64,000 nucleotides of DNA from NCBI RefSeq assembly GCF_019091085.1, contig NZ_JAGXJY010000002.1:504807-568806 (forward strand). Direction: 5' to 3'. This document shows, in pieces, positions 7,796 to 17,534 of this stretch. The stretch comes from Mesorhizobium sp. GbtcB19 (GTDB lineage: Bacteria > Pseudomonadota > Alphaproteobacteria > Rhizobiales > Rhizobiaceae). Position 1 is the first letter of the stretch. Every line of letters starts with the position of its first letter. The position numbers and the translations under genes are program-made. The notes under the pieces are model-generated. The model did no database searches and was not told the DNA's origin. It saw only the letters and a list, made by a program, of their open reading frames with translations.

Positions 7796-9616
7796 ATGGA
7801 CCGCGTTCTCGTTCGGCTGATCGCCGCGACCTCGTTTCTGGCTCTCTCGCTCCTTCCGGCGCAGTCGGAGCCGAAGCACGGCATAGCCATGCAAGGCGAG
7901 CCGGCGCTGCCGCCCGATTATCAGCATTTCGACTACGTCAATCCCGATGCGCCGAAAGGCGGAAGCGTCACCTACTGCGTCGTCGGCTCCTTCGACAACC
8001 TCAATCCGTTCATCCTGAAAAGCCTTCGCACCACCGCGCGCGGCATGATCGACACCGTTTACGGCAATCTCGTCTTCGAGCCGCTGATGCAGCGCAATTA
8101 CGACGAGCCTTTCAGCCTTTACGGACTGCTGGCTGACAGCGCCGACATGGATCCCGAGCGCAAGAGCATCGAGTTTCACCTCAACCCCAACGCAAAATGG
8201 TCGGATGGCCAGCCGGTGACGCCGGAGGACGTGCTGTTCACCTATGACGTCTTCGCCGACAAGGGCCGACCGCCCTACAGCGACCGCATGAGCATGATCG
8301 CCAAGCTGGAAAAGACCGGCGACCACAGCGTGAAATTCACCTTCAACGACAAGGCCAATCGCGAATTCCCGCTGATCGTTGCGCTGACGCCTATCGTCCC
8401 GAAGCATGCCTTCGACAAGGATACGTTCGACAAGACCACGCTGAAGCCGCTGATCGGCAGCGGGCCCTACACCGTGGACAAGGTGCAGCCGGGCCAGCGC
8501 ATCGTCTTCAAGCGCAATGCGGATTACTGGGGCAAGGAGGTGCCCTCGAAGCGCGGCTTCGACAATTTCGATCAGATCACCGTCGAGTATTTCCTCAACG
8601 CCAATGCCAAGACGGAGGCGTTCAAGAAGGGTATCTGCGCCCTCGACGACGAGAGCGATCCGGTCAAGCGCGAGCGCGACATCGACTTTCCGGCCTTCCG
8701 CAGGGGCGATGTCAAGGAAGAGTATTTCAACACCGGCATCCCCCCGGTGGTGACGGGCTTCCTGTTCAACACCAGGCTGCCGAAATTCGCCAACCCCGTC
8801 GCGCGGCGCGCGCTCGGCATGCTCTATGACTTCGAATGGGCGAACAAGAACCTGTTCGGCGGCAAGTTCAACCGCACCATGAGCTATTGGCAGAATTCCG
8901 AGCTTTCCGCGCTCGGCCACCCGGCCGGCGATCGCGAAAGGGCGCTGCTTGCTCCCTACCCCGGCCGCGTGCCCGCCGACGTCATGGACGGCACCTGGCG
9001 GCCGCCGGTTACCGACGGCTCGGGCCAGGATCGCAAGGTGCTCAAGGCTGCCTTCGAATTGCTGAAGAGCGCGGGCTTTCGCGTGCAGGACGGCAAGATG
9101 CTCGATCCGCAAGGAAACCCCTTCGGCTTTGAAATCCTGACCTCATCGCAGGATGAAGAGCGGTTGGCGGCCATCTATCAGCGCACGCTGGAAAAGATCG
9201 GCATCGGCGTCGGCATCCGCATCCTCGACGGCGACCAGATCCAGTCGCGCAAGCAGCGTTACGACTTCGAAGTGCTGATCGGCACCAGCGGCTTCAGCAA
9301 CTCGTTGTCGCCCGGCAGCGAGCAGCTCGGCCGCTGGGGATCTGCGGCCGCGAAGGCGGAAGGGTCGTTCAATCTCGCCGGCGTTGCCGATCCGGCGATC
9401 GACTCGGCGATCGACGCGATGCTGAACGCCCGCATCAAGGAAGACTATGTCGCCGCGGTTCGCGTGCTCGACCGGCTGCTGATCTCGGGCAACTATATCG
9501 TGCCGATGCAATACAACACACAGCAGTGGCTGGCCTACTGGAGCTATCTGGAACATCCGCAAAAGACTCCCATATTCGGTTATCAGCTGCCGACCTGGTG
9601 GCGGAAGCCCAACTGA
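7796..9616 (+). CDS. Extracellular solute-binding protein family 5, YejA-like
   Basis: A 606-residue periplasmic binding protein for peptide-type ABC importers, closest in style to YejA (microcin C and peptide uptake). The signal peptide MDRVLVRLIAATSFLALSLL ends near AQS-EPK. Diagnostic segments are HGIAMQGEPALP, FDYVNPDAPKGG, FDNLNPFI, WSDGQPVTPEDVLFTYD and the C-terminal YWSYLEHPQKTPIFGYQLPTWW. The ribosome site AGGAG is nine bases before the ATG. No permease or ATPase gene follows, so it is an orphan here. A DsbA-type gene follows 38 bp downstream and may be co-transcribed. Confidence 0.9.
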   Translation: MDRVLVRLIAATSFLALSLLPAQSEPKHGIAMQGEPALPPDYQHFDYVNPDAPKGGSVTYCVVGSFDNLNPFILKSLRTTARGMIDTVYGNLVFEPLMQRNYDEPFSLYGLLADSADMDPERKSIEFHLNPNAKWSDGQPVTPEDVLFTYDVFADKGRPPYSDRMSMIAKLEKTGDHSVKFTFNDKANREFPLIVALTPIVPKHAFDKDTFDKTTLKPLIGSGPYTVDKVQPGQRIVFKRNADYWGKEVPSKRGFDNFDQITVEYFLNANAKTEAFKKGICALDDESDPVKRERDIDFPAFRRGDVKEEYFNTGIPPVVTGFLFNTRLPKFANPVARRALGMLYDFEWANKNLFGGKFNRTMSYWQNSELSALGHPAGDRERALLAPYPGRVPADVMDGTWRPPVTDGSGQDRKVLKAAFELLKSAGFRVQDGKMLDPQGNPFGFEILTSSQDEERLAAIYQRTLEKIGIGVGIRILDGDQIQSRKQRYDFEVLIGTSGFSNSLSPGSEQLGRWGSAAAKAEGSFNLAGVADPAIDSAIDAMLNARIKEDYVAAVRVLDRLLISGNYIVPMQYNTQQWLAYWSYLEHPQKTPIFGYQLPTWWRKPN

Positions 9617-9654
9617 CACAAATCCCGACAGACGCAATCAACAAGGAGACGAGC

Positions 9655-10338
9655 ATGAGCGCCGAGAACTCCATCACCGTCGATGTGGTGTCCGATGTCG
9701 TCTGTCCCTGGTGCTTCATCGGCCAGAAGCGGCTGGACAAGGCGATTGCCTCCGCAAACGACATCGCGGTGCATGTGCGGTGGCGGCCCTTCCAGCTCGA
9801 TCCGACCATCCCGGCGGGCGGCATGGATCGTCGTCAGTACATGCTCGGCAAGTTCGGCAGCGAGGAGCGCATCCACCAGATCCATGCGCGCATCGAACCA
9901 CTCGGCGAAGCCGAGGGAATCCATTTTGCCTTTGGCGCCATCAAGGTCGCGCCAAACACGCTCGACGCGCACCGGGTCATCCGCTGGGCGGGCGCCGCCG
10001 GCGAGGATGTGCAGAACCGGCTGGTGCGCCGCCTCTTCCAGCTGAATTTCGAGGAGGGTGTGAACATCGGCGACCACGCCGTGCTGGCAAAGGCAGCCGG
10101 TGAGGCCGGCATGGATGCATCGGTGGTCGAGACGCTGCTGCCGACCGACGCCGACGTCGAGGCCGTCCGCAACGAGATCGCCACCGCCTCGCGCATGGGC
10201 ATCACCGGCGTGCCCTGCTTCCTGCTTGAAGGCAAATACGCCGTGATGGGCGCGCAGGATGCCGGCACACTTACCGACGCCATTCGTCAGGTCGCTCAGG
10301 CCAAGGCGCGCGGCGAACTGGAAACCGCCGCGGGCTGA
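9655..10338 (+). CDS. DsbA-family oxidoreductase (FrnE-like)
   Basis: A 227-residue thioredoxin-fold protein of the cytoplasmic DsbA/FrnE group, with the CxxC motif in VVSDVVCPWCFIGQKRLDKAI, the helical insertion, and the cis-proline loop MGITGVPCFLLEGKYAVMGAQ. There is no signal peptide, which distinguishes it from periplasmic DsbA. I chose the ATG at 9655 because AAGGAGA lies just upstream and the protein starts directly before the first beta strand; the longer frame runs back into the YejA-like gene. It may be a disulfide isomerase or a polyketide-type isomerase; the substrate is unknown. Confidence 0.88.
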   Translation: MSAENSITVDVVSDVVCPWCFIGQKRLDKAIASANDIAVHVRWRPFQLDPTIPAGGMDRRQYMLGKFGSEERIHQIHARIEPLGEAEGIHFAFGAIKVAPNTLDAHRVIRWAGAAGEDVQNRLVRRLFQLNFEEGVNIGDHAVLAKAAGEAGMDASVVETLLPTDADVEAVRNEIATASRMGITGVPCFLLEGKYAVMGAQDAGTLTDAIRQVAQAKARGELETAAG

Positions 10339-10375
10339 GCGTCGCTTCCGCGCAGTTCCGCTTGGAATTGCGCTT

Positions 10376-10810
10376 CTACTTCGCGGTCACCTTGGCCTTG
10401 CTCAGGAAGAAGCCGTGGCCATTGCTGCCCGTGCAGCTCAGTCCCTTCGTCGACGACTGGCAGGAAAATGGCCCCTTGCTCCAGCTGTTGCCGTAGCCAA
10501 GCTTGGTCACGTCGCTGCAACAACCCTGCTCGCCGGGATTCTTGATCAGTGTCGCCGGGCCCTTGGGACCTAGTATCACCGTGACGTAGCTCGGTTCGAC
10601 GCGTGAGCAGGAAAGCTCCGGCCCGCCGTCTCGCGGCTGGTAGGTACTGGTACCGCCCTTTGGCGTATAGATGCAGCCGATATTGCCGGACGGCGTGTTG
10701 AACTCGATCTGGCCTTCCGCGCTTGCCGGAATGCTCTGGCTGCCGGCATGCGCCGCCGACAGACAGATGAAAACAGTGAACGACGCGGCAGCAATTATCC
10801 GTGCAGGCAT
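10376..10810 (-). CDS. Small secreted protein, DUF6636-like
   Basis: A 144-residue exported protein. The signal peptide MPARIIAAASFTVFICLSAAHA is followed by a compact cysteine-containing domain with FNTPSGNIGCIYTPKGG, LSCSRVEPSYVTVILGPKG, GEQGCCSDVTKLGYGNSW and GLSCTGSNGHGFFLSKAKV. This pattern matches what I know as the DUF6636 type found across Rhizobiales. Six cysteines in the mature part suggest three disulfides. The ATG at 10810 follows AGGGGG at good spacing. It is divergent from the secreted-protein gene at 10968. Function unknown. Confidence 0.75.
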   Translation of the reverse strand: MPARIIAAASFTVFICLSAAHAGSQSIPASAEGQIEFNTPSGNIGCIYTPKGGTSTYQPRDGGPELSCSRVEPSYVTVILGPKGPATLIKNPGEQGCCSDVTKLGYGNSWSKGPFSCQSSTKGLSCTGSNGHGFFLSKAKVTAK

Positions 10811-10967
10811 GTCATCCCCCTTCGACATCAACCATCGCTGGGCAGGTTCGACCCGGCAGACGGCGTTGTCAAATCCTGTCCGCCGTCAAAACACGATCTG
10901 GTGAATCGCCTGGAACATGGCGTTGAGCTAGAATCCGTAAGGGTTTGGCTGATTTGAGGGGGACCGT

Positions 10968-11462
10968 ATGTCGGTCAGGCATCGCGCATTGCTGCTGCTA
11001 TCCTTGCCTTTTGCCCTGGGGCTGCCGCTGGCATTGCAGCGCGTGTCCGCCGAGGAAGCCGTCATGTCGGCGACCATCGAAGGCAAACCATGGACGGCGT
11101 CTTTCACCCTGGCCCAGACGATGCAGATGGCCGGCAAGCCGATGCTGAACCTGTCGGGAACCGAACAGGGCTCGCCGACCATGACCTTCAATTCGATGCT
11201 GGTGCTGAAGGATCCGAACGACCTTGCCGGCAGCTATCCGCTCAAGGCCGGATCCGCGAACAGCGCCAACTTCAACATTCTCGATTCCGGCGCCATGGTC
11301 GGCCATGTCCGTTTCGCCAGCGGTGAGATCGTCATCGACAAATACAACGCCGCCGCAAAGACCATCTCCGGTCATTTCAGCGCCGCTGGAAAAGACGAAT
11401 CGGGCAAGTCCGAAGAGCTGATCGACGGTAAATTTTCGGGCATTCCGGTCACCGCGCAGTAG
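10968..11462 (+). CDS. Hypothetical secreted protein
   Basis: A 164-residue protein with a signal peptide (RALLLLSLPFALGLPLALQ, cleavage near VSA-EEA). The mature part looks like a small all-beta domain: MSATIEGKPWTASFTLAQTMQ, TMTFNSMLVLKDPNDLAGSYPL, then VRFASGEIVIDKYNAAAKTISGHFSAAGKDE. The pattern resembles lipoprotein-like DUF6252 domains, but I would not commit to that. The ribosome site GAGGGGG precedes the ATG. Function unknown. Confidence 0.72.
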   Translation: MSVRHRALLLLSLPFALGLPLALQRVSAEEAVMSATIEGKPWTASFTLAQTMQMAGKPMLNLSGTEQGSPTMTFNSMLVLKDPNDLAGSYPLKAGSANSANFNILDSGAMVGHVRFASGEIVIDKYNAAAKTISGHFSAAGKDESGKSEELIDGKFSGIPVTAQ

Positions 11463-11720
11463 CCATTTCGGCAAATCGGCACCTGTTTTTCGTTCACATC
11501 CCCGTGTTTTTTGCTTCCCTAAGGGAAACTCGCCGTCGGCTGGCTCAATTGCCCTTAACGCTCTGGAATAAAAGCCGAAATCAGCGCAATCGACGGCCCT
11601 TCGGCACAGGATTTCTGTTGCCCTCGTGCCACGGCGGGTAACCCTGTTCACATTCTCAGGCAGAAAATTAATGGAAAATGATCAATTGGTGTTACCCTGT
11701 GTAACAAAACTAAGAAAGGT

Positions 11721-13712
11721 TTGGGCGGGATCGTGATTGGCGTCGGTAGACCGCGACGTAGAGTACCGGAGCAAACATCCAACGAGGCAAAGACCTCGTC
11801 GCTGACGCCGGTATCGTCGATGCGTACATTCTGGGGGTTGATGCGAGCCTACTGGTTTTCGGACCGGTGGAAGGAAGCCTGGACCCTCACCCTGGTCATC
11901 GCGCTGCTGACCGCTCTTTCGAGCAAGGCGGGCGTTTGGTTTGCCGTGGCTGCGGGCGAACTGGGCAATTCGATCGCTTTCCTGCACGATGCGGCCAACA
12001 CCCATCCGCTGCAGACCATCCTGACCAATGCAGGCATACTGGTGCTGCTGGTGGTATTGAAGGACGCCGGCTTCACCGGCGTGCGCAATCTCGTCTCGAC
12101 GACTTTGCATCGCAAATGGCGCGGCTGGCTGAACAACCAGTTCAATCAGGCCCTGCTCGACGGCAACCATACCCATTTCCACGCCCAGCATGGTTCGGTG
12201 GCCGGCGGCATCGTCGCCCCCGATAATATCGACCAGCGCATCCAGGAATCGATCAAGGACATGACGGGCGGCGCCATCGGGCTTGCCATGGGCGTGCTTG
12301 GCGTGGCGACTTCACTCTATTTCATCGGCGAAAACCTGATCGGGTCCTCGGTCGAGGTCAAGGGCCTGGAATTCCTGGGCGGCTACGGCACCGCGGTGCT
12401 GGCTTTCCTTGCAGTCGCTGTTTACGTGCCGCTGAACACCTGGATCGCGGTCAAGCTCGGGCGCCTGCTCGAGCGGCTCAATGTCCGCATGCAGCAGGCG
12501 GAGGGCAGCTACCGCAGCGAACTGATTACATTCCTGCGCCGCAGCTTCCACGTTGCCGCCTCGCATGGCGAGGGCGTGCAGAAGTCGATGCATGACAGGC
12601 TCTATGTCGATATCGACAAGACTTGGAGCCGGCTCAATGTCGTCAACACCAGCTACACCTCGTTCGAGCTGATCTACAATTTCGTCGGCGCCCGTATCGT
12701 TGCCTACGCGCCAGGCCTCTTGTCGTTCATCCACAACCGACTGGACTACAAAGGCTACATCACCGGCTCCGAAATGGTCGCGCAGCTGATCAGCCAATGC
12801 TCGTGGTTCATCCATGTCATGCCGGCGATTGCGACGCTTAGAGCCAACAGCCAGCGCGTGACCGAACTCGCCAACGCCATCGAGAACGTCCAGCATCCGC
12901 GTGAATTCTATCAGCAGACCGGCCGTTCGGACTTCAGCTACGCCACCCAGAATCCGGTGTTCGGTCTCACCATCCAGAAGCTGGAACTCGCGCACCAGGG
13001 CGAGGACGCCACGCCTTTCCTCAGCACCGCTAATTTGCGCTTCCGCCGCGGCGAATGGACCTTCCTCAAGGGCGAGTCCGGCTGCGGCAAGACCTCGCTG
13101 ATCAAGGCGATCAACGGCCTGTGGCCCTATGGCCGTGGCACCATCGTGTTCCCGGAAGGCGTCACGAGCTTCTATGCCGCGCAGGAGGTCAAGCTGCAGC
13201 AGGTCTCGCTGAAGCAGCTCGTTTGCCTGCCGGGCTCCGAGAACGATCACAGCGACACGCAAGTGGCCGCGGCGCTGCACAAGGCCGGTCTCGGCGACTT
13301 CATCGAACACCTCGCCGAGGAGAGCCGCGAAGGTAAGATCTGGGACCAGGTGCTTTCGGGTGGCCAGAAGCAGAAGCTGGTGGTCGCGCGCATCATCCTG
13401 CAACAGCCCGGGCTTCTCTTCCTCGACGAGGCGACAGGCGCGCTCGACCCTGAAGGCAAGATCGCCTTCCACCAGGCGATCAAGGACAATTGTCCGAACG
13501 TCACCGTCATCAGCGTCATGCACGAAGCGGTGCCGCCGCGCTCGCTCTCCGGCGAGGAATTCTACCACAGCGTGGTCGCGATCGCCGACGGCGTCGCCAC
13601 CAAGAAGCCGATCGCCCCCAGCCTGCCGCGCGAGCTCACCACCATCCTCGCTCAGCCGCCGCGGCCGACCGAGGACAAATGGCTGCGCTTCCGCCGGATG
13701 AAGCAGAAATAG
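11721..13712 (+). CDS. BacA/SbmA-type ABC transporter with fused ATPase domain
   Basis: A 663-residue inner-membrane protein combining an SbmA/BacA-like membrane domain (about residues 40-400, several helices, with FWGLMRAYWFSDRWKEAW and NIDQRIQESIKDMTGG) and a C-terminal ATPase. The ATPase has Walker A GESGCGKTS near residue 450, signature LSGGQKQKLV near 544 and Walker B LLFLDEATGALDPEG near 565. Such BacA-related proteins move peptides, cobalamin or very-long-chain fatty acids. Start choice is uncertain: TTG at 11721, GTG at 11733 and ATG at 11820 are all in frame with no decisive ribosome site. The 258 bp upstream hold no gene. Confidence 0.85.
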   Translation: MGGIVIGVGRPRRRVPEQTSNEAKTSSLTPVSSMRTFWGLMRAYWFSDRWKEAWTLTLVIALLTALSSKAGVWFAVAAGELGNSIAFLHDAANTHPLQTILTNAGILVLLVVLKDAGFTGVRNLVSTTLHRKWRGWLNNQFNQALLDGNHTHFHAQHGSVAGGIVAPDNIDQRIQESIKDMTGGAIGLAMGVLGVATSLYFIGENLIGSSVEVKGLEFLGGYGTAVLAFLAVAVYVPLNTWIAVKLGRLLERLNVRMQQAEGSYRSELITFLRRSFHVAASHGEGVQKSMHDRLYVDIDKTWSRLNVVNTSYTSFELIYNFVGARIVAYAPGLLSFIHNRLDYKGYITGSEMVAQLISQCSWFIHVMPAIATLRANSQRVTELANAIENVQHPREFYQQTGRSDFSYATQNPVFGLTIQKLELAHQGEDATPFLSTANLRFRRGEWTFLKGESGCGKTSLIKAINGLWPYGRGTIVFPEGVTSFYAAQEVKLQQVSLKQLVCLPGSENDHSDTQVAAALHKAGLGDFIEHLAEESREGKIWDQVLSGGQKQKLVVARIILQQPGLLFLDEATGALDPEGKIAFHQAIKDNCPNVTVISVMHEAVPPRSLSGEEFYHSVVAIADGVATKKPIAPSLPRELTTILAQPPRPTEDKWLRFRRMKQK

Positions 13713-13992
13713 CAGTCATACCAAGCCTTTGGCCGGACGCCGTGGCTCCGCTTGGGCGCCTTTCGATCACAGTCTCGCGATCCAGCCTCGCCGCATCCAT
13801 TTTCGGCGTCCTTCGCGATTGACTCGGCAAAAACCGCACCTATGTTGCGCGCGCTCGCCAAATTCAAACTCGAACCCCGCGAGCAGAAAGGTCAACCCGC
13901 CATGCCTGGCGACAGTCACAGTCGAACGCAACCGCCGTCCGCCTTGACGTGACCTGACGGCTCACGTCCTGCCGGACGGCAAGGAGTGAGCC

Positions 13993-15357
13993 ATGAACGA
14001 ATTCGCACCCGTATTGGACGACGAAGCCATCGCCGTCGCCCGTGTTCTTGCCAACGATCACGTCGCCGACGTCGTCGAAGCCCTCAACCACGAATCCCGT
14101 GAGACGGCCATCGAGCTGCTCTGCGCCGTGCCGTTCGAGCGCCTGGTCGAGATCTTCGACCAGCCCGAACTCGAAGCAGCACCCGAGCTCGCGGAAGCCT
14201 TGCCGCGGCCGAAGGCGAGCAAGCTCTTGACCGCCATGTCGGTCGACCGCGCGGCCGACATCTTGCGCGAGCTGGACGAACCGGCCCGCTCGGAGCTGCT
14301 CGGCGCCTTGGCCCCACCGCTGCGCGCGACGCTGCTTTCGATCCTGGGATATCCGCAGGGCAGCGCCGCCTCGATCATGACGACGGAGTTCGTCAGCGTG
14401 CCTTCCGACTGGACCGTCGGTCGCACGCTCGACTACGTACGCAAGGTCGAGCGCACGCGCGAAACCATCTACGCCATCTACATCGTCGATCCCAAGACGC
14501 AGCTCCTGCTGCGCGCGACCGGGCTGCGCCGGCTGATCACCGGCAATGCGGAGGATTCGATCCTGTCGGTGGCGCCGGATCGCATGCCAGTGACGGTGAC
14601 GCCGCTCACCGATCGCGAGACGCTGGCGCAGACCATCTCCAAATACGATCTGCTCGCTGTGCCGGTCGTCGACCATGGCAGGATCCTCGGCATCGTCACC
14701 GTCGACGACATCATCGACACGATGATCGAGGAGACGACCGAGGACGTGCATCGCTTCGGCGGCATGGAGGCGCTCGACGAGCCCTATATGAAGATGAGCT
14801 TCCTCGCCATGATCCAGAAGCGCGCCGGCTGGCTCTGCGCGCTGTTCCTGAGCGAAATGCTGACCGCCAACGCCATGCAGAGCTATGAGGGCGAACTGGA
14901 GAAGGCGATCGTGCTGACGCTGTTCATCCCGTTGATCATGAGCTCCGGCGGCAATTCCGGCTCGCAGGCGACATCGCTCGTCATCCGCGCCCTGGCGCTG
15001 CGCGAGATCGGCCTCGGCGACTGGTGGCGGGTGGCATTGCGCGAGTTGCCGACCGGCCTGGTGCTCGGTTCGATCCTCGGCCTCGTCGGCATCTGCCGCA
15101 TCGCGCTCTGGCAGTATTTCGGCTTCTACGACTACGGTCCGCACTGGATGCTGATCGCGGCGACGGTGGGGGCGGCGCTGATCGGCATCGTCACCTTCGG
15201 CTCGCTGTCGGGATCGATGCTGCCCTTCGCGCTGAAGCGCATCGGTTTCGACCCGGCGAGCGCGTCGGCGCCGTTCGTCGCCACGCTGGTCGACGTCACC
15301 GGGCTGGTCATCTATTTCTCGGTGGCGCTGGTGATCCTGCGCGGCACGCTGCTTTAG
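13993..15357 (+). CDS. mgtE: Magnesium transporter MgtE
   Basis: A 454-residue Mg2+ channel of the MgtE family. In order: the N-terminal superhelical domain (to about residue 125), two CBS domains (MTTEFVSVPSDWTVGRTLDYVRK; DLLAVPVVDHGRILGIVTVDDIID), the linking plug helix, and five membrane helices with the conserved SSGGNSGSQATSLVIRALALREI and the last helix PFVATLVDVTGLVIYFSVAL. The membrane aspartate of the pore is present in that last segment. The ATG follows AAGGAG. The 280-bp upstream region contains no M-box that I can recognise. Confidence 0.95.
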   Translation: MNEFAPVLDDEAIAVARVLANDHVADVVEALNHESRETAIELLCAVPFERLVEIFDQPELEAAPELAEALPRPKASKLLTAMSVDRAADILRELDEPARSELLGALAPPLRATLLSILGYPQGSAASIMTTEFVSVPSDWTVGRTLDYVRKVERTRETIYAIYIVDPKTQLLLRATGLRRLITGNAEDSILSVAPDRMPVTVTPLTDRETLAQTISKYDLLAVPVVDHGRILGIVTVDDIIDTMIEETTEDVHRFGGMEALDEPYMKMSFLAMIQKRAGWLCALFLSEMLTANAMQSYEGELEKAIVLTLFIPLIMSSGGNSGSQATSLVIRALALREIGLGDWWRVALRELPTGLVLGSILGLVGICRIALWQYFGFYDYGPHWMLIAATVGAALIGIVTFGSLSGSMLPFALKRIGFDPASASAPFVATLVDVTGLVIYFSVALVILRGTLL

Positions 15358-15367
15358 CTGGAAACGT

Positions 15368-15401
15368 CTTTGGGGTCGTTGGCATCACCAGCGGCCCCAA
15401 A
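15368..15401. terminator. Candidate hairpin between convergent mgtE and gor
   Basis: CTTTGGGG and CCCCAAAG form an 8-bp stem with a long, partly pairing loop in the 51-bp gap between the two stop codons. No clear T-run follows, so terminator function is tentative. Confidence 0.4.
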
Positions 15402-15408
15402 GTTACAA

Positions 15409-16797
15409 TCAGACGCGCTCGCCGTTCTTCACGCGATAGGTCGGCTTGTACATCGTCACCAGTTCCTCGGCCGCGGTCGGATGCACGGCCATGGTGCGGT
15501 CGAAATCATCCTTGGTCAGCCCTGCCTTCAGCGGGATGCCGAGAAGCTGCGCCATCTCACCGGCATCCGGTCCCAGGATATGGGCGCCGAGCACCTTCCT
15601 CGTCGAGCCGTCGACCACCAGCTTCATCAGCATCTCCTCGTCGCGGCCGGACAGCGTGTGCCGCATCGGGCGGAAGGATGCGCGGTAGATCTCGACGTCG
15701 GAGAAGCGCTTGATCGCGTCGTCTTCCGACAGGCCGACGGTGCCGATCTCCGGCTGTGAGAACACCGCCGTCGGAATGGTGTCGTGGTCCGGCGCGGTCG
15801 GGTTGTTCTTGAAGGCGGTCTCGATGAAGCACATCGCCTCGTGGATCGCGACCGGCGTCAGTTGCACACGATGCGTGACGTCGCCGATCGCCCAGATGTT
15901 GTCGAGATTGGTGCGCGAATACTGGTCGACCACGATCGCGCCCGTCTTGCTGAGTTCGATGCCGACGCCCTCCAGGCCCATATTCTCGGTGTTGGGGATA
16001 CGCCCGATCGCCAGCATCACCTGGTCGACCGTCAGCGTCTGGCCGGAGGACAAGAGCACGTCCAGCCTGCCCTCGGGGGTCTTGCGCACCCACTCCGAAA
16101 CCGCGGGACAGAGGATCTTGATCCCCTTCTTCTCCATCGTCTCGTGCAGCGAACGGCGCAAATCCATGTCGAAGCGGCTGAGGATCTCCTGACCGCGATA
16201 GACCAGCGTGGTATCGACACCCAAACCATGGAAGATGTTGGCGAATTCGACGGCGATGTAGCCGCCGCCCTCGATCATGATCGCCTTCGGCAATTGCTTG
16301 AGATCGAAAGCCTCGTTGGAGAAGATGCAGTATTCGTGGCCCGACAGCGCCGGATGCGGCGCCGGCCTGCCGCCGGTGGCGATCAGGATCTGGTCGGCGC
16401 TGACGGTGCGGTCCTCGGCTTGCAGATAGATGCTGTGCGGATCGACCAGCACGGCGCGCGAGTGAAAGGCCTCGCCGCCGGCGCCTTCGACATTTTTCTT
16501 ATAGATCGCCTCGAGCCGCGCGATCTCCTTGTCCTTGCTGGCGACCAGCGTCGGCCAGTCGAACGTCGCCTCGGGCACCGTCCAGCCATAGCCGGCTGCA
16601 TCGGTGAAATGTTCGGGGAATTGCGAAGCATAGACATAGAGCTTCTTCGGCACGCAGCCGCGGATGACGCAGGTGCCGCCATAGCGGTATTCCTCGGCGA
16701 TGGCGACGCGCTTGCCGAGCGCCGCGGCCACCCGGGCAGCCCTTACCCCGCCCGAGCCGCCGCCGATGACGAACAGATCATAGTCATAACCGGCCAT
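15409..16797 (-). CDS. gor: Glutathione-disulfide reductase
   Basis: A 462-residue FAD- and NADPH-dependent enzyme that regenerates reduced glutathione in the cytoplasm. Visible are the FAD motif DLFVIGGGSGGVRAAR, the redox-active disulfide GGTCVIRGCVPKKLYVYAS, the NADPH-domain motif IEGGGYIAVEFANIF, the second FAD motif NIWAIGDVTHRVQLTPVAI, and the C-terminal HPTAAEEL supplying the catalytic His-Glu pair. The ATG at 16797 has AGGAG nine bases upstream and begins MAGYDYDLF, the usual start; the frame continues upstream to 16854 without support. It is convergent with mgtE. Confidence 0.95.
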   Translation of the reverse strand: MAGYDYDLFVIGGGSGGVRAARVAAALGKRVAIAEEYRYGGTCVIRGCVPKKLYVYASQFPEHFTDAAGYGWTVPEATFDWPTLVASKDKEIARLEAIYKKNVEGAGGEAFHSRAVLVDPHSIYLQAEDRTVSADQILIATGGRPAPHPALSGHEYCIFSNEAFDLKQLPKAIMIEGGGYIAVEFANIFHGLGVDTTLVYRGQEILSRFDMDLRRSLHETMEKKGIKILCPAVSEWVRKTPEGRLDVLLSSGQTLTVDQVMLAIGRIPNTENMGLEGVGIELSKTGAIVVDQYSRTNLDNIWAIGDVTHRVQLTPVAIHEAMCFIETAFKNNPTAPDHDTIPTAVFSQPEIGTVGLSEDDAIKRFSDVEIYRASFRPMRHTLSGRDEEMLMKLVVDGSTRKVLGAHILGPDAGEMAQLLGIPLKAGLTKDDFDRTMAVHPTAAEELVTMYKPTYRVKNGERV

Positions 16798-16858
16798 CGC
16801 GATGGGCTCCTGCGGATGAGAAAGACTGGGCACAGGTAGGCTGCAAAACGGCAAAAGA

Positions 16859-16882
16859 AAAGCCCGGGCAAACCCGGGCTTT
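16859..16882 (-). terminator. Intrinsic terminator after the DUF2059 gene
   Basis: Exact 10-bp stem AAAGCCCGGG (16859-16868) / CCCGGGCTTT (16873-16882) with a 4-base loop. Read on the minus strand it is followed by TTTTCTTTT, so it should end the rpiA-DUF2059 transcript before gor. Confidence 0.88.
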
Positions 16883-16916
16883 GTGGTCCAGCGGCGATCG
16901 GCCGATTTAAGGCCGG

Positions 16917-17534
16917 TCAGTTCGCCGAATTGTCGGCGGGAGCCGAGCCATCGGCCGGAGCCGAGTTGTCAGCCGGGGCCGAATTGTCGGCGGGTGCGGT
17001 CGCGTCCGGAGCCGGCGCTGCCGGCGCCGCGGCCTTGGCGGCGGCGGCAAGCGTCTGGCCGACCTGTTGGGCGAGATCGCGGGCAACGCCGTTCTGCCAG
17101 ATGTCGGCCGCCTTTACGAGGTCGCGCGTCACCGCGGGGCCGCTGTCCAGCAGCTTTTTGCCGGAATCGGAGCTGTAGAAGGCTGCGATATCGTTGAGCT
17201 CCTTCTCGGAGAACACCTTGGCGTAGGCGAGTGCTGCCTCCTTTTCGAGGTCGGCGCGCCGCGAGGCCATGCCGATCGCCTTCTCGCTCACGGTCTTGCC
17301 GATCAGCTCCTGCATGTCGGGGTTCTTCTGGATCAGCTGCGACTCCAACGCGGCGGCTGCCTGCGGCAGGATGCCGTCGAACGAGTCCGTGGCATGGATC
17401 GCGGCGACGGCCGCGCGCGCGGCCTTCAGGTGCGATTCGCTGACATCCTGCGCAAACACCGGTGAGGACAACGCAAGGACGGCCGAGGCCGCCATAAGCA
17501 TCGAAAGGCGGCGAACTCGTTTATGCAACATCAT
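16917..17534 (-). CDS. DUF2059 domain exported protein
   Basis: A 205-residue exported protein. The signal peptide [21 protein letters not shown] is followed by a helical DUF2059 domain with [24 protein letters not shown], the family hallmark. The C-terminus is a low-complexity tail with repeats of [12 protein letters not shown], probably an extended periplasmic linker. Translation starts at the ATG at 17534 (or the adjacent ATG at 17531), inside the end of rpiA. The 14-bp overlap implies coupled translation. Function unknown; I see no direct functional link to pentose metabolism. Confidence 0.82.
   Translation of the reverse strand: MMLHKRVRRLSMLMAASAVLALSSPVFAQDVSESHLKAARAAVAAIHATDSFDGILPQAAAALESQLIQKNPDMQELIGKTVSEKAIGMASRRADLEKEAALAYAKVFSEKELNDIAAFYSSDSGKKLLDSGPAVTRDLVKAADIWQNGVARDLAQQVGQTLAAAAKAAAPAAPAPDATAPADNSAPADNSAPADGSAPADNSAN

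Noticed and set aside
7607..9112. A 501-codon open frame on the minus strand opposite the YejA-like gene
   Set aside because: The plus strand encodes a complete signal peptide and family 5 binding protein.
13713..13992. M-box magnesium riboswitch before mgtE
   Set aside because: I could not find the conserved M-box core or a terminator in the leader.
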